A stretch of 64,000 bases of DNA from Chryseobacterium viscerum (GTDB lineage: Bacteria; Bacteroidota; Bacteroidia; Flavobacteriales; Weeksellaceae), in the NCBI RefSeq assembly GCF_025949665.1, contig NZ_JAPDFT010000001.1, forward strand, positions 744,001-808,000, in the 5' to 3' direction. Position numbers and translations under genes: made by a program. Numbering within the stretch: position 1 is the first letter of the stretch; the number at the start of each line of letters is the position of its first letter. The notes below the pieces were generated by a model. The model was not told where the DNA came from. It searched no databases and saw only the letters and a list, made by a program, of their open reading frames with translations. This document shows, piece by piece, positions 8,457-17,196 of this stretch.

Positions 8457-9441
8457 TTTTGAGTTTTACAGCCCGTGGTTCTTATTGCTTTTTCTGCTGT
8501 TTATCCCACTTTTTATTAAAGATGCCGGGCGACGGAAAAGAAAAGGTATAAAAGTGCCTACCATAAAAAATATGGATCACAGCGATGGAATCCAGGGCGT
8601 ACTTTTTTTACTGAAAATCTCAAAGTATATCATTCTTGCTGCTTTGATTATTGCCATGGCAAGACCAAGAACTTTTACGGTTTCTCAAGACAGGGATGAT
8701 ACGAAAGGTGTGGATATTATGCTGTCTATTGACGTTTCTTTAAGTATGCTCGCTAAAGATCTGAATCCGGACAGAATCACCGCATTGAAAGATATTGCCG
8801 TGAAATTTGTTCAGAAACGTCCCAATGACAGGATTGGAGTGGTTGCATATGCTGCAGAAGCCTTTACCAAAGTTCCGGTTACGTCAGATCACCAGGTGGT
8901 AATTGATGAAATTAAAAACCTGAATTCTGCAGGTCTTGAACCAGGGACAGCTATCGGAGAAGGCCTTTCCGTTGCAGTAAATCATTTGATTAAAAGCAAA
9001 GCTAAAAGTAAGGTGGTGATCCTGATGACAGATGGGGTAAGCAATATTCAGAATGCTATTCCTCCACAGGTTGCTGCTGAACTGGCAAAAAATAATAATA
9101 TAAAGGTATATGCAATCGGAATCGGGACCAATGGGTATGCTCTGATGCCGACATCACAGGACATTTTCGGAGATCTTATCTTTACGGAAACCGAGGTGAC
9201 CATTGATGAAAATACCTTGAAAGAAATTGCACAGACTACCGGAGGTAAATACTTCAGAGCAACCTCAAACAGTAGTCTTGAAGAAATATACGATGAAATC
9301 AACCAGCTGGAAAAATCTGACGTGAAAGTTTCCAAACTGTACAATTATGAAGAATATTTCAAAATATTCCTTTGGATTGCTTTGGGAATGCTGGTGTTTG
9401 ATGCATTGTTGAGATGGGTGTTTTATAAAATTTTAAGCTGA
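8449..9441 (+). CDS. batA: BatA, VWA-domain membrane protein
   Basis: 330 residues. Two N-terminal membrane spans (FYSPWFLLLFLLFIPLFI; ILAALIIAMARP), a VWA domain with an intact MIDAS (DVSLSMLAKD, about 94-103; MTDG further on), and a C-terminal span (FKIFLWIALGMLVFDALL). This is the standard BatA layout. Its start lies inside the end of the previous gene and its stop overlaps batB (TGATG). The VWA domain should face the periplasm and bind a divalent metal. Confidence 0.93.
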   Translation: MFNFEFYSPWFLLLFLLFIPLFIKDAGRRKRKGIKVPTIKNMDHSDGIQGVLFLLKISKYIILAALIIAMARPRTFTVSQDRDDTKGVDIMLSIDVSLSMLAKDLNPDRITALKDIAVKFVQKRPNDRIGVVAYAAEAFTKVPVTSDHQVVIDEIKNLNSAGLEPGTAIGEGLSVAVNHLIKSKAKSKVVILMTDGVSNIQNAIPPQVAAELAKNNNIKVYAIGIGTNGYALMPTSQDIFGDLIFTETEVTIDENTLKEIAQTTGGKYFRATSNSSLEEIYDEINQLEKSDVKVSKLYNYEEYFKIFLWIALGMLVFDALLRWVFYKILS

Positions 9442-10448
9442 TGAGTTGGTCTTTAGGAAATTATTGGTATTTATTTTTACTGTTGCTTCTGCCGCTGTTA
9501 GCTTCCTTTTTGATCCGTTTCTTAAAATGGAGGAATAAGAAAAGGGAAATTTTTGCATCCAGCCAGTTTCACGATAATTTATTTGAAAAGAGGTCAGGAT
9601 TTACCAGGTTTTTTCCTGCTTTATATCTATTAGGAACATTGTTTTTGATATTCTCCATCATTGACCTTTTGAATGGTTCGGAAGAAGTGAAAAGTACTCA
9701 GAAACTGAACAATGTGATCTTTATGCTGGATGTATCCAATTCTATGAATGCTGAGGATATAGACCCTAGCCGTCTTACAGAGGCTAAAAACCTGATGACA
9801 GCTACCATGAAGAAAATGAATAATGATAAGGTAGGTATTGTCATCTTTGCCGGACATGCAATGTCTATTATGCCTCTTACCACAGATTATAATTCTGCAG
9901 AAACTTATATCAGCGGGATTGAAACCAATTCTATGCAGATTCAGGGGACGGATTTTCTGAAAGGCATGCAGGCTGCTGCTGATAAATTTAAAAATGTAAG
10001 CAAAGGATCCAGAAAAGTGATTTTGCTGAGTGATGGTGAAGATAACGAAGGAAACGATAATGCAGCGATAAGACTGGCAAATAAGGAAGGTATAAGCATT
10101 ACTTCTGTAGGAATCGGTACAGATGAAGGAGCTCCGGTTCCGGAATATGTATTCGGGCAGCTGATGGGGTATAAAACAGATGTGAACGGAGGAACAGTGA
10201 TTTCAAAGAGACAGACTGAAGCTTTAAAGAAAATGGCAGAGTCTACGGACGGAACTTATATTGACGGCAATAATATCAATGAAGCTCCGGAGAGAATTGT
10301 GGATGCAGTCAATAAAAAGGCTGCAGGAGCAGAAACCATGGTGAAATCCCAGAATGCCAATCATTATTATCAATATTTTCTTGGAGTGTCTATTCTGTTT
10401 TTCTTTTTAATTTATATTTTTAATCCGAAAAAGGATCTTAATGTGTAG
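9441..10448 (+). CDS. batB: BatB, VWA-domain membrane protein
   Basis: 335 residues, paralogous to the preceding gene. Spans at about 8-25 and 57-75, MIDAS motif DVSNSMNAED (about 94-103), LLSDGEDNEGN for the third metal loop, and a terminal span (YYQYFLGVSILFFFLIYIF). Start codon overlaps the batA stop. In Bacteroidota BatA and BatB occur as such pairs and are thought to form a complex with BatC and BatD. The 3' gap (99 bp) contains a promoter-like site, so the following genes may also be transcribed separately. Confidence 0.92.
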   Translation: MSWSLGNYWYLFLLLLLPLLASFLIRFLKWRNKKREIFASSQFHDNLFEKRSGFTRFFPALYLLGTLFLIFSIIDLLNGSEEVKSTQKLNNVIFMLDVSNSMNAEDIDPSRLTEAKNLMTATMKKMNNDKVGIVIFAGHAMSIMPLTTDYNSAETYISGIETNSMQIQGTDFLKGMQAAADKFKNVSKGSRKVILLSDGEDNEGNDNAAIRLANKEGISITSVGIGTDEGAPVPEYVFGQLMGYKTDVNGGTVISKRQTEALKKMAESTDGTYIDGNNINEAPERIVDAVNKKAAGAETMVKSQNANHYYQYFLGVSILFFFLIYIFNPKKDLNV

Positions 10449-10533
10449 ATTTCCTCTTTATATAGAAGTAATTCTACAAGTACTTTAACCGAATTTTAAC
10501 AAATAAAACTCTGTTTCTTAACATATAAAGGAA

Positions 10534-10541
10534 TAATTTTG
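10534..10541 (+). promoter_or_regulatory. -7 promoter element TAATTTTG upstream of batC
   Basis: A perfect Bacteroidota TAnnTTTG box stands 6 bp before the batC ATG. A TTTC about 18 bp upstream is a weak -33 match. It would permit internal, nearly leaderless transcription of batC onwards. Confidence 0.5.
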
Positions 10542-10547
10542 CAAGTG

Positions 10548-11285
10548 ATGAATACTAAAATCATATTTTTATCGTTTATTGTTGCCATCTCATTCTCAGG
10601 CTTCTTGTTTGGGCAGGAAAACTACAGGAATTTAGTTCATGAAGGCAACCAGAAATTTGACGGTAAAGATTATGATGGAGCCTCCTCAAAATATATGGAA
10701 GCAATAAAATCTAATGATAAAGATTTTACTGCTCATTATAATATGGGGAATGCATTATATAAAAGTAAAAAATACGAAGAGGCAAAGGCAGAGTTTGAAA
10801 AAGCAGAAAAACTTTCACAAACACTTCCTGATAAGACTGCCGCTCTTCATAATCTAGGGAATGCTTATATGCAGATGAACCAGCCGGAAAAAGCTGCTGA
10901 TTTTTATAAGAAAGCTTTGAAGCAGGATCCCTACAGTGAGGTAACCAGAAAAAATTACGAGATTGCCAAACTGAAAGAGAAAGAAAAAGAACAACAAAAG
11001 AACCAGCAGAACAACTCAGGAAAAGGTGGCGGCGGAAATGATCAGAACAAAGGTGATGATCAGAAAGGCGACAAAAAACAGGATCAGGGAAATGGCCCGC
11101 AAAACGAAGGTAAAAGCGACCAAGGTGATAATCCTAAGCAAAATCAGAATAATGAAGGCAGAATGCCTAAGAATCTTGAAAATGCGATCTTAGATAAAAT
11201 AAACGAAAAAGAAAAAGAAACCGCCAGAAGAATTTTAAACAAAAATTCTTATTCGATGCCTGAAAGCAACGAGAAAGATTGGTGA
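10548..11285 (+). CDS. batC: BatC, secreted TPR protein
   Basis: 245 residues from the ATG at 10548; a TTG-based start 9 bp upstream would overlap the promoter box. A signal peptide (NTKIIFLSFIVAISFSGFLFGQ) leads into three TPR repeats (YRNLVHEGNQKFDGKDYDGA; FTAHYNMGNALYKSKKYEEA; AALHNLGNAYMQMNQPEKAA), then a low-complexity tail rich in Gln, Asn, Lys and Gly. This is the BatC layout: TPRs for protein contacts and a disordered hydrophilic tail. Its stop overlaps the batD start (TGATG). Confidence 0.88.
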   Translation: MNTKIIFLSFIVAISFSGFLFGQENYRNLVHEGNQKFDGKDYDGASSKYMEAIKSNDKDFTAHYNMGNALYKSKKYEEAKAEFEKAEKLSQTLPDKTAALHNLGNAYMQMNQPEKAADFYKKALKQDPYSEVTRKNYEIAKLKEKEKEQQKNQQNNSGKGGGGNDQNKGDDQKGDKKQDQGNGPQNEGKSDQGDNPKQNQNNEGRMPKNLENAILDKINEKEKETARRILNKNSYSMPESNEKDW

Positions 11286-13024
11286 TGCAACACAAATTGA
11301 TTTACATATTGCTTACCCTCGCATCCGTAATTACTTACGGACAGGTAAATCTTACTCTGGATGCTGATAAATCTGAGTATGGAGGGAAAGATATTGTAAA
11401 CCTTACCATTGTTCTTGAACTTAACGGAAGTGACCTTGTACAACAGACGGGTTTTCAGCTTCCGGATCTTTCAAAATTTAATATCATAGGAAGCGGATCT
11501 GTTACCAATACCGTAATTGATCCTGCTACCAATACTTTAATTACCCAAAAAGTATCGAGAATTGCTCTTGAACCTAAGAAAAAAGGAAAAATAAAAATCG
11601 GTTCAGTTCTGGTGACGGTCAATAACAGAATCTACAAAACAGAACCTTTCGATGTTAATATCCGTGATATTGTTGATAGAAGATTATTAGCAGCCAATAC
11701 ATCCAATGATGTTTATCTGAATATGGAGATTGATGACCGGGAAGTCTATCAGGATCAGCCTACCGTTGCTGTTCTTAGAGTATATTCAAGAAATATGGAT
11801 AACCTGAGAAAGGTAAAAAATATCCATCTTCCTCAGCAGGATAATATCAACGTACATCCTATCAATTTTGATAAATCTGAGATAGATCCGTCGGGATATG
11901 GGAATATGCCTTCACAGGTTCTCGCTATGTTTATGGTATTTCCTAATGAAGCCGGATATGTGGAAGTACCTGGCGTATCTGCTTCTGTGAGTACTTATTC
12001 TAATAAAGCCAAAATTGTTTCCAATAAAGTAAAAATCAATGTAAGAAAGCTTCCGGAAGGAGCTCCTGAATGCTTTAAAAATGCAGTTGGAAACTTTAAT
12101 GTCAACGTATATAATGCTTCCAAAGAAAAACCGGAAGCAAAAAAACCATTAAATGTTGTAGTAAAAGTTTCGGGTGAAGGTAATTTACCGGATATGGAAC
12201 TTCCTAAAATTGCTACATCTCCGGACTATGAAGTTTTTCCTCCGAAAATTACCTCCAAAGTTTCTCCCGGAACCGCAGGAATGAAGGGGGAGATTCTGGC
12301 TAATTATGTCATTATTCCCAAAAAAGCTGGAGTAATTTCTATTAAAACGGAACAGTTTGCTTTCTTTGATCCTGAAAACAAAGAATATGTAGATCTGGGA
12401 CAAAAAACGCTGGATCTGAATGCTTTTTCTCATGATCAGATTCTTGAAGCCCGTTCTACGGTAGAAAAGGTAAATGAATATACCAATAACCTTCTGGAGA
12501 CGGTGAATACTCCTGTTTTAAAAACCACTTCATTTAAAGTAAAAGAAAAAAGTAAATTCCATTGGGATATCCTTTTAACGAATATTGCCATTTTGATAAG
12601 CTTATTTGTTGCTTATCTGTTATTTAAAAATTGGCAAAAAAAACGTACATTAGTTAGGGAAACTGTACCGTCAAAACCTTTAGGTTCAGTGGCTGAAACA
12701 GAAAAAGAGATCAGAGAATTGCTGAAAACAGATATCAATGATTATTTCGGATATCTGGAAAATCTTAAAGATAACGGTGAGTACGAAAAGTTCTTTACGA
12801 CATTGGAGGAATTGGATCAGGAAGTGAGAGGTCAGTATTTTCAAGGCTCTGCAGCAGAGTTTAAGACTTTTCTTGAAAAACACAAAGGCGCTTCAGTTGC
12901 AGAAGAATATAATAAATTGCAGCAGAAAGTTCAGATGGAGAAATACAATCCTGTGAAATCTGCTGATGCACTTGAAGAACTTTTGAAAACAATTGTTAAT
13001 TTGTACTCGCAAATTAGCAAATAG
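11285..13024 (+). CDS. batD: BatD (BatD/oxygen-tolerance family protein)
   Basis: 579 residues starting at the ATG that overlaps the batC stop. Signal peptide (HKLIYILLTLASVITYGQ), a long periplasmic region of repeated beta domains (LTLDADKSEYGGKDIVNLTI; VYQDQPTVAVLRVYSR), one membrane span near residues 430-450 (ILLTNIAILISLFVAYLLF) and a charged cytoplasmic tail of about 120 residues. Length and order match BatD. It is probably the membrane scaffold of the Bat complex, and the last Bat gene here; marC behind it has its own promoter box. Confidence 0.92.
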   Translation: MQHKLIYILLTLASVITYGQVNLTLDADKSEYGGKDIVNLTIVLELNGSDLVQQTGFQLPDLSKFNIIGSGSVTNTVIDPATNTLITQKVSRIALEPKKKGKIKIGSVLVTVNNRIYKTEPFDVNIRDIVDRRLLAANTSNDVYLNMEIDDREVYQDQPTVAVLRVYSRNMDNLRKVKNIHLPQQDNINVHPINFDKSEIDPSGYGNMPSQVLAMFMVFPNEAGYVEVPGVSASVSTYSNKAKIVSNKVKINVRKLPEGAPECFKNAVGNFNVNVYNASKEKPEAKKPLNVVVKVSGEGNLPDMELPKIATSPDYEVFPPKITSKVSPGTAGMKGEILANYVIIPKKAGVISIKTEQFAFFDPENKEYVDLGQKTLDLNAFSHDQILEARSTVEKVNEYTNNLLETVNTPVLKTTSFKVKEKSKFHWDILLTNIAILISLFVAYLLFKNWQKKRTLVRETVPSKPLGSVAETEKEIRELLKTDINDYFGYLENLKDNGEYEKFFTTLEELDQEVRGQYFQGSAAEFKTFLEKHKGASVAEEYNKLQQKVQMEKYNPVKSADALEELLKTIVNLYSQISK

Positions 13025-13038
13025 TCAGTTTATTTTCA

Positions 13039-13046
13039 TATTTTTG
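13039..13046 (+). promoter_or_regulatory. -7 promoter element TATTTTTG upstream of marC
   Basis: Exact TAnnTTTG match 22 bp before the marC ATG, in the 44-bp gap after batD. No good -33 box is seen. Confidence 0.45.
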
Positions 13047-13068
13047 CGAAATTTTTAATTACAAAGAG

Positions 13069-13671
13069 ATGGAAATTTTTGATGGTTTCTCTTTTAAAGA
13101 GATCGTTACCAGCTTTATGGTTCTTTTTGCCGTTATCGATATTATCGGCTCAGTTCCCATTATAGTAAGTCTTCAGCAGAAGTTTGGACAGATTGAGGCT
13201 GGGAAGGCTGCAATCACTGCTGGTGCTATTATGATTGTTTTCCTTTTCGTAGGAAATAAGATCCTTAAACTTATTGGAGTAGACGTAAATTCTTTTGCCA
13301 TTGCCGGTGCTTTTGTGATTTTTGTCATAGCCCTGGAAATGATTTTAGGAATTGAAATTAATAAAACAACTGAAGCAAAGGCCGCATCTATTGTACCCAT
13401 CGCATTTCCGCTGGTTGCAGGAGCTGGAACTTTAACCACAGCCCTATCTCTGAGAGCTGAATTTCATGATATTAATATTATCTTCGGAATTATTCTTAAT
13501 ACAATTTTCGTATATTTGGTGCTGAAATCAGCGAAATGGTTGGAGAGAAAAATTGGGGATGCTACTTTGATGATCCTTCAGAAAGTTTTCGGAATTATCC
13601 TTTTGGCAATTTCAATTAAATTATTCACCGCAAATTTTGCCCAGCTGGTGCAGAATTATATTAATTTTTAA
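13069..13671 (+). CDS. MarC/SnatA-family integral membrane protein
   Basis: 200 residues, almost entirely six hydrophobic segments. The family pattern FAVIDIIGSVPIIVSL (about 20-35) and IVPIAFPLVAGAGTLTTALS (about 109-128) is clear. MarC proteins were once linked to multiple antibiotic resistance, a link later withdrawn for E. coli MarC; SnatA homologues carry small neutral amino acids. Transport of an amino acid or related solute is the most that can be inferred. A 66-residue membrane protein follows after 5 bp. Confidence 0.9.
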   Translation: MEIFDGFSFKEIVTSFMVLFAVIDIIGSVPIIVSLQQKFGQIEAGKAAITAGAIMIVFLFVGNKILKLIGVDVNSFAIAGAFVIFVIALEMILGIEINKTTEAKAASIVPIAFPLVAGAGTLTTALSLRAEFHDINIIFGIILNTIFVYLVLKSAKWLERKIGDATLMILQKVFGIILLAISIKLFTANFAQLVQNYINF

Positions 13672-13676
13672 GAGTC

Positions 13677-13877
13677 ATGAAGAAGTTTTATAAAGTATTT
13701 TTAGTACTGTTCATCGTATTCATCACCATCAATCTTTATGCTATCAACTGGCAGGCGACAGATATCTTAGGAGATGAAGATAACGTTAGGTTTGCATTCT
13801 CAGCTGGAGCTGCTGCAATAGGTCTTATCCTGCTTTTCGTAATGGATACATGGAGTAGAATCGGTTTAAAGAAATAA
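13677..13877 (+). CDS. Small two-span membrane protein, unknown
   Basis: 66 residues: an N-terminal hydrophobic helix (YKVFLVLFIVFITINLYAI), a short polar loop (DILGDEDN) and a second helix (FSAGAAAIGLILLFVMDTW) ending in basic residues. It lies 5 bp behind marC and just before a strong terminator, so it is expressed with marC. I do not recognise a named family. Confidence 0.75.
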   Translation: MKKFYKVFLVLFIVFITINLYAINWQATDILGDEDNVRFAFSAGAAAIGLILLFVMDTWSRIGLKK

Positions 13878-13901
13878 TTGAATATTTCATTATAAGATAT
13901 A

Positions 13902-13927
13902 GCCTCTTTCGTTTGAAGGAGGTTTTT
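13902..13927 (+). terminator. Rho-independent terminator after marC pair
   Basis: Arms cctctttc (13902-13909) and gaaggagg (13914-13921) close a 4-nt loop and are followed by six T residues. Confidence 0.85.
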
Positions 13928-14227
13928 TGTTTTATTAGGTGGTGGGGAAAAGGTGATAGATGGTAGGTAGCAGGGGTTGGCTGCCATTAGATTTCAATAC
14001 TGTTTTTTTGTATCAATAGGAACGGACTTTAGTTCGTTTAAAAAATATAGGCACTCAAATATAGGCTTTAGCCAAAACCTAATATTATCACGCAAAGTTC
14101 GCAGAAGGAGAATAAATGATTTTGAAATAGTTCGCAATGGCGTTACACTCAGCAAAGAAATATATAAACATCTGTGCAGATCTGTGCAATTTGTGGGAGA
14201 ATTCTTAAATGTAAAAAACAATATCTT
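13928..14227. other. 300-bp intergenic stretch with degenerate short repeats
   Basis: No convincing gene. It holds purine-rich text with 7-bp phasing near 13951-13978 (tgataga, tggtagg, tagcagg), two small hairpins built on 'actttagt' and 'ggctttagcc' (about 14024-14066), and a cacgcaaagttcgcaga segment resembling the acgcaaag text at 28806. These look like decayed intergenic repeats. Short open frames here lack coding character. Confidence 0.5.
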
Positions 14228-15196
14228 CTAAGAAATAACCAGATTTTTCAATATAGCTTCAGACTTCAGTTCTGTTTCGGTCCATTCTTTTTCAGGATTG
14301 CTTTGCGCTGTGATTCCACCTCCTACAAAAACATGTACAGCGTTTTTATAAAGCCTTGCACAACGCAGATTCACAAAGTACAGAATACTTTCTTCGGTTT
14401 CTATTTTAATATATCCGGCATAGAATTCACGTGGAAATTTCTCGTATTTACGGATGTTTTCGTTGCAAAAATCCTTAGGAATTCCACAGACAGCGGGGGT
14501 AGGGTGCAGATCCTGAATAAGCTTATCAAGATCTTCCGGTTTAATATGGGTTTTAAAATCCGTTCTTAAATGTTTTATATTTCCGGAAATATGGTCATAG
14601 GTGTCCGACTGCTGTATATCGTCAGAATAATTTTTAAGAATATTCTGAATATAGTTCGTTACAGGTTTTTGTTCTTCAATTTCTTTTTCAGACCAGTCCT
14701 CTGAGACAGGAAGAGTACCTGCCAGAGCCATGGTTTCAAATTCATGGGTCGACTTGTTGAATTTCCCCAATACCTCAGAAAAAGCACCCATCCAGGCATT
14801 CTCTCCGTCATTAAAAAGATATCTGAACGCATTAGGATAAGACTCACAAAGATTTTTAAAACTTTCTTTATAGTCAACGGTATTAAAGTCTGTAAAGATC
14901 TTTCTTCTTGAGTAAACCAGCTTAGGGAGATTGTTTTCTTTAATCACCTCTATCACTTCCTGCAATGTTTTGCAGTACTCTTCCTTGGTTTCAGCAGCAG
15001 AATTTGTTGGACCATTAATCAACTCTTTGTTTGTAATTGAAACACGAGTATATTCTTCAGAATTAACTTCAACAATATTTCCATGAAAACTGATCTGATC
15101 TAAACCATTGTAGGAATAAAAATTGACTGCATTTTTTATGTTTTTTTCATCGGCAGACAGTAGTCTTCCGTCGAAAGGAAGTTTGAAATAAATCAT
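14228..15196 (-). CDS. menF: Isochorismate synthase (chorismate-binding enzyme, menaquinone pathway)
   Basis: 322 residues. Chorismate-binding-domain motifs are evident: KLVYSRRK, ALAGTLPVSEDWSEKEIEEQ (about 180-199), HLRTDF, and the isochorismate-synthase signature HPTPAVCGIP (about 231-240), with FVGGGITAQSNPEKEW near the end. The enzyme converts chorismate to isochorismate, the first step of menaquinone, the usual quinone of Flavobacteriia. Siderophore synthesis is the alternative role, but no catechol genes are nearby. It is the last of four co-directional genes from 18156; the gap to the gene before it is 23 bp. Confidence 0.9.
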   Translation of the reverse strand: MIYFKLPFDGRLLSADEKNIKNAVNFYSYNGLDQISFHGNIVEVNSEEYTRVSITNKELINGPTNSAAETKEEYCKTLQEVIEVIKENNLPKLVYSRRKIFTDFNTVDYKESFKNLCESYPNAFRYLFNDGENAWMGAFSEVLGKFNKSTHEFETMALAGTLPVSEDWSEKEIEEQKPVTNYIQNILKNYSDDIQQSDTYDHISGNIKHLRTDFKTHIKPEDLDKLIQDLHPTPAVCGIPKDFCNENIRKYEKFPREFYAGYIKIETEESILYFVNLRCARLYKNAVHVFVGGGITAQSNPEKEWTETELKSEAILKNLVIS

Positions 15197-15219
15197 GAGC
15201 TATGAAAGAATTTTGAAAA

Positions 15220-16095
15220 TCAACGGCCGGAAATAATATAGGAAATTCCCAGCGAAATTTTCCTTTCTGCAAAGGTATTACTAGTCTTAAAGATGTCAAA
15301 ATTAAAAGAACTGTTTTTTAAGGAAATATTCTTTATTTTATATTCCTGGTATTCTAAAGACAGAAGAAACTTTTTCATTAGCTGATACTGTAACCCTAAA
15401 GAAAATCCGAAATTGATCTGCTTGGACTTAAAATCTTCCAGTTTATCCAATACATTGTTTTCGGGAACAAGGAACTGCATGCTATAATCATTTTTATTGG
15501 TAACGAACCCTATAAATGGTCGTATGTTTTTCCAGTCATAAAGCAATTTTAGCTGCATCGCATATTCTGTATGTTTATTGTTAAATCTCTGGAAAAGCAA
15601 AGGTTGATGATCTTCAGTAAAATAATATCCGTTGAGCCATGTTTCTTCCTTATTGGCGTCAAGATCAAATGTAGAGTTCCATGAATAGATATAAGCTGAC
15701 AGCATAAGTAAAAACCGGTTATAGACCGATTTTGAAACCCAGATTCCGGCTCCGAATCCAGATTGCTGGCTTTTTCCGTGAGCATTTTCGTCCCAGAAAC
15801 TTTTCTTAATACCTCCTTCAATACCTCCGCCATACTGTAATTTTTTGGATAACATTATTGGTTTTCCTTTGATTTCGTCTTTCAAAGGACTTCGTTTTAT
15901 AAGCTCTGCTTCATAGATCGTCTGTGGACTTAGATTGAGACCTTGAGATTTCATTTTTAAAGCTTTTTCCAGATAAATGGTATCATAAACAATTACTTTC
16001 TCATATACATACAACGTATCTGTTTTCTTCCTTTGAGCATTGAATAAACTGACAAAAGCAAAAAGCAGAATAAGTAATGATTTTTTTAACAACAT
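15220..16095 (-). CDS. Secreted protein, predicted outer-membrane beta-rich, unknown
   Basis: 291 residues from the ATG at 16095, which opens into a signal peptide (LLKKSLLILLFAFVSLFNAQ); an ATG 21 bp upstream overlaps the sigma-factor gene and would add a charged leader. After a heptad-like stretch (DTLYVYEKVIVYDTIYLEKA), the C-terminal 200 residues alternate aromatic and polar residues and end in GISYIISGR, consistent with an outer-membrane beta-barrel. The DTIY motif is echoed at the C-terminus of the preceding sigma-factor protein. Probably the effector or partner of that regulator; function unknown. Confidence 0.7.
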   Translation of the reverse strand: MLLKKSLLILLFAFVSLFNAQRKKTDTLYVYEKVIVYDTIYLEKALKMKSQGLNLSPQTIYEAELIKRSPLKDEIKGKPIMLSKKLQYGGGIEGGIKKSFWDENAHGKSQQSGFGAGIWVSKSVYNRFLLMLSAYIYSWNSTFDLDANKEETWLNGYYFTEDHQPLLFQRFNNKHTEYAMQLKLLYDWKNIRPFIGFVTNKNDYSMQFLVPENNVLDKLEDFKSKQINFGFSLGLQYQLMKKFLLSLEYQEYKIKNISLKNSSFNFDIFKTSNTFAERKISLGISYIISGR

Positions 16096-16105
16096 TATTT
16101 TTAAT

Positions 16106-17194
16106 TTATCTTTCAATATAAATGGTATCTCTCTGAATAATTTTCTTTACTATAATTACCTTTTGATGAATATTTTCTGATAAGGTATCCTTGATATTGG
16201 TATAGTGATTTTTGGATTTGATGGTACTGGTTTTTTCTTCAGGAATTTCAGGTTTCACAAAGGAGTTGCTTTTGTCTTTAACCAATCTTTCATCTGGAAT
16301 ATAGTCTGTACGGGAATGTGGAAGGGCATGATTTGTATTTTCTTTATCATACTTTTTATTTTCCTGTATAACTTCAGTATTATGGATGGAAATAGTATTG
16401 TGAGGAAAGCTGCTGTTCTTAGGACGGAAAACTAGAAGGAAAACTGTAAGGACTGCTAAAGTGATTACTCCGGTTATAAGTCCCTTTTTCAAACCATGTG
16501 CTGAATGGACTTTAATATTAACATTCCTGAAAGTAATGTTCTCTGGTATTTCAAAGATCCTTGAAGGAGTAATGGAAAATCCTGAAAATTTGCTTTTGAA
16601 AGTTTGTGCCCATAATATACTACCGAGTCCAATAAATACAAGCAATTGTGCCGTTTTATTTTTGGTGGTTTTATTATTTACAACATTGTTCAATAAATAA
16701 TTTTGTATGGATTTTTTCGCTCTTAAAAGGTGAGATTTTGATGTGTTTACAGTAATTCCTAACAGATCAGAAATCTCAGCATGGGAATGATTTTCAATAA
16801 AATATAAATTGAAAACAGATTTGTGGTGGGGTGGAAGACTGTCAATGGAAGACAGAAGCTCTTCACTGGTAAAGTCATAAATGAAGACATTTCTATCTTC
16901 TGAAAGATGATTGTCCATGGCTGAATGTAGATCTGGGATTTCTGATGGTTCGGTAATAATAAAAGTATCTTTATGCTGACGAAGGTGTTGTAAAGCATTG
17001 TTGATAACGATCTTCTTTAACCATGCAAAGAGTGCTTTTTCATCTTTCAGCTGATGATTTTTCTGGAGGGCTGTAATGAAGCTGTCCTGTATGATATCTT
17101 CAGCAGTATGCATATCCTGTATATATCTACGACAAATCCCCAAGAGTTTTGGGGAATGGCTGTGATAGATTTTCTGCCAGTTGATTGTTGACAT
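16106..17194 (-). CDS. ECF-type sigma factor with fused transmembrane C-terminal region
   Basis: 362 residues, about twice a normal ECF sigma factor. Residues 1-90 hold sigma region 2 (AEDIIQDSFITALQ; LFAWLKKIVINNALQHLRQH); residues 108-170 hold region 4 (SIDSLPPHHKSVFNLYFIEN; HAEISDLLGITVNTSKSHLL). Then come two hydrophobic spans (LLVFIGLGSILWAQ, about 184-197; LITGVITLAVLTVFLLVF, about 238-255) and a polar tail ending IIQRDTIYIER. This suggests a sigma factor tethered to the inner membrane, combining sigma and anti-sigma-like parts. It lies 2 bp behind a lipoprotein gene and its stop is 10 bp before the signal-peptide start of the next gene. Extended Bacteroidota sigma factors are known, but this one's signal is not. 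Confidence 0.85.
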   Translation of the reverse strand: MSTINWQKIYHSHSPKLLGICRRYIQDMHTAEDIIQDSFITALQKNHQLKDEKALFAWLKKIVINNALQHLRQHKDTFIITEPSEIPDLHSAMDNHLSEDRNVFIYDFTSEELLSSIDSLPPHHKSVFNLYFIENHSHAEISDLLGITVNTSKSHLLRAKKSIQNYLLNNVVNNKTTKNKTAQLLVFIGLGSILWAQTFKSKFSGFSITPSRIFEIPENITFRNVNIKVHSAHGLKKGLITGVITLAVLTVFLLVFRPKNSSFPHNTISIHNTEVIQENKKYDKENTNHALPHSRTDYIPDERLVKDKSNSFVKPEIPEEKTSTIKSKNHYTNIKDTLSENIHQKVIIVKKIIQRDTIYIER

Positions 17195-17196
17195 AC

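Noticed and set aside
13977..14569. Overlapping plus- and minus-strand frames of 75-131 codons
   Set aside because: They overlap degenerate repeats and the isochorismate synthase gene in antisense; residue composition is not protein-like.
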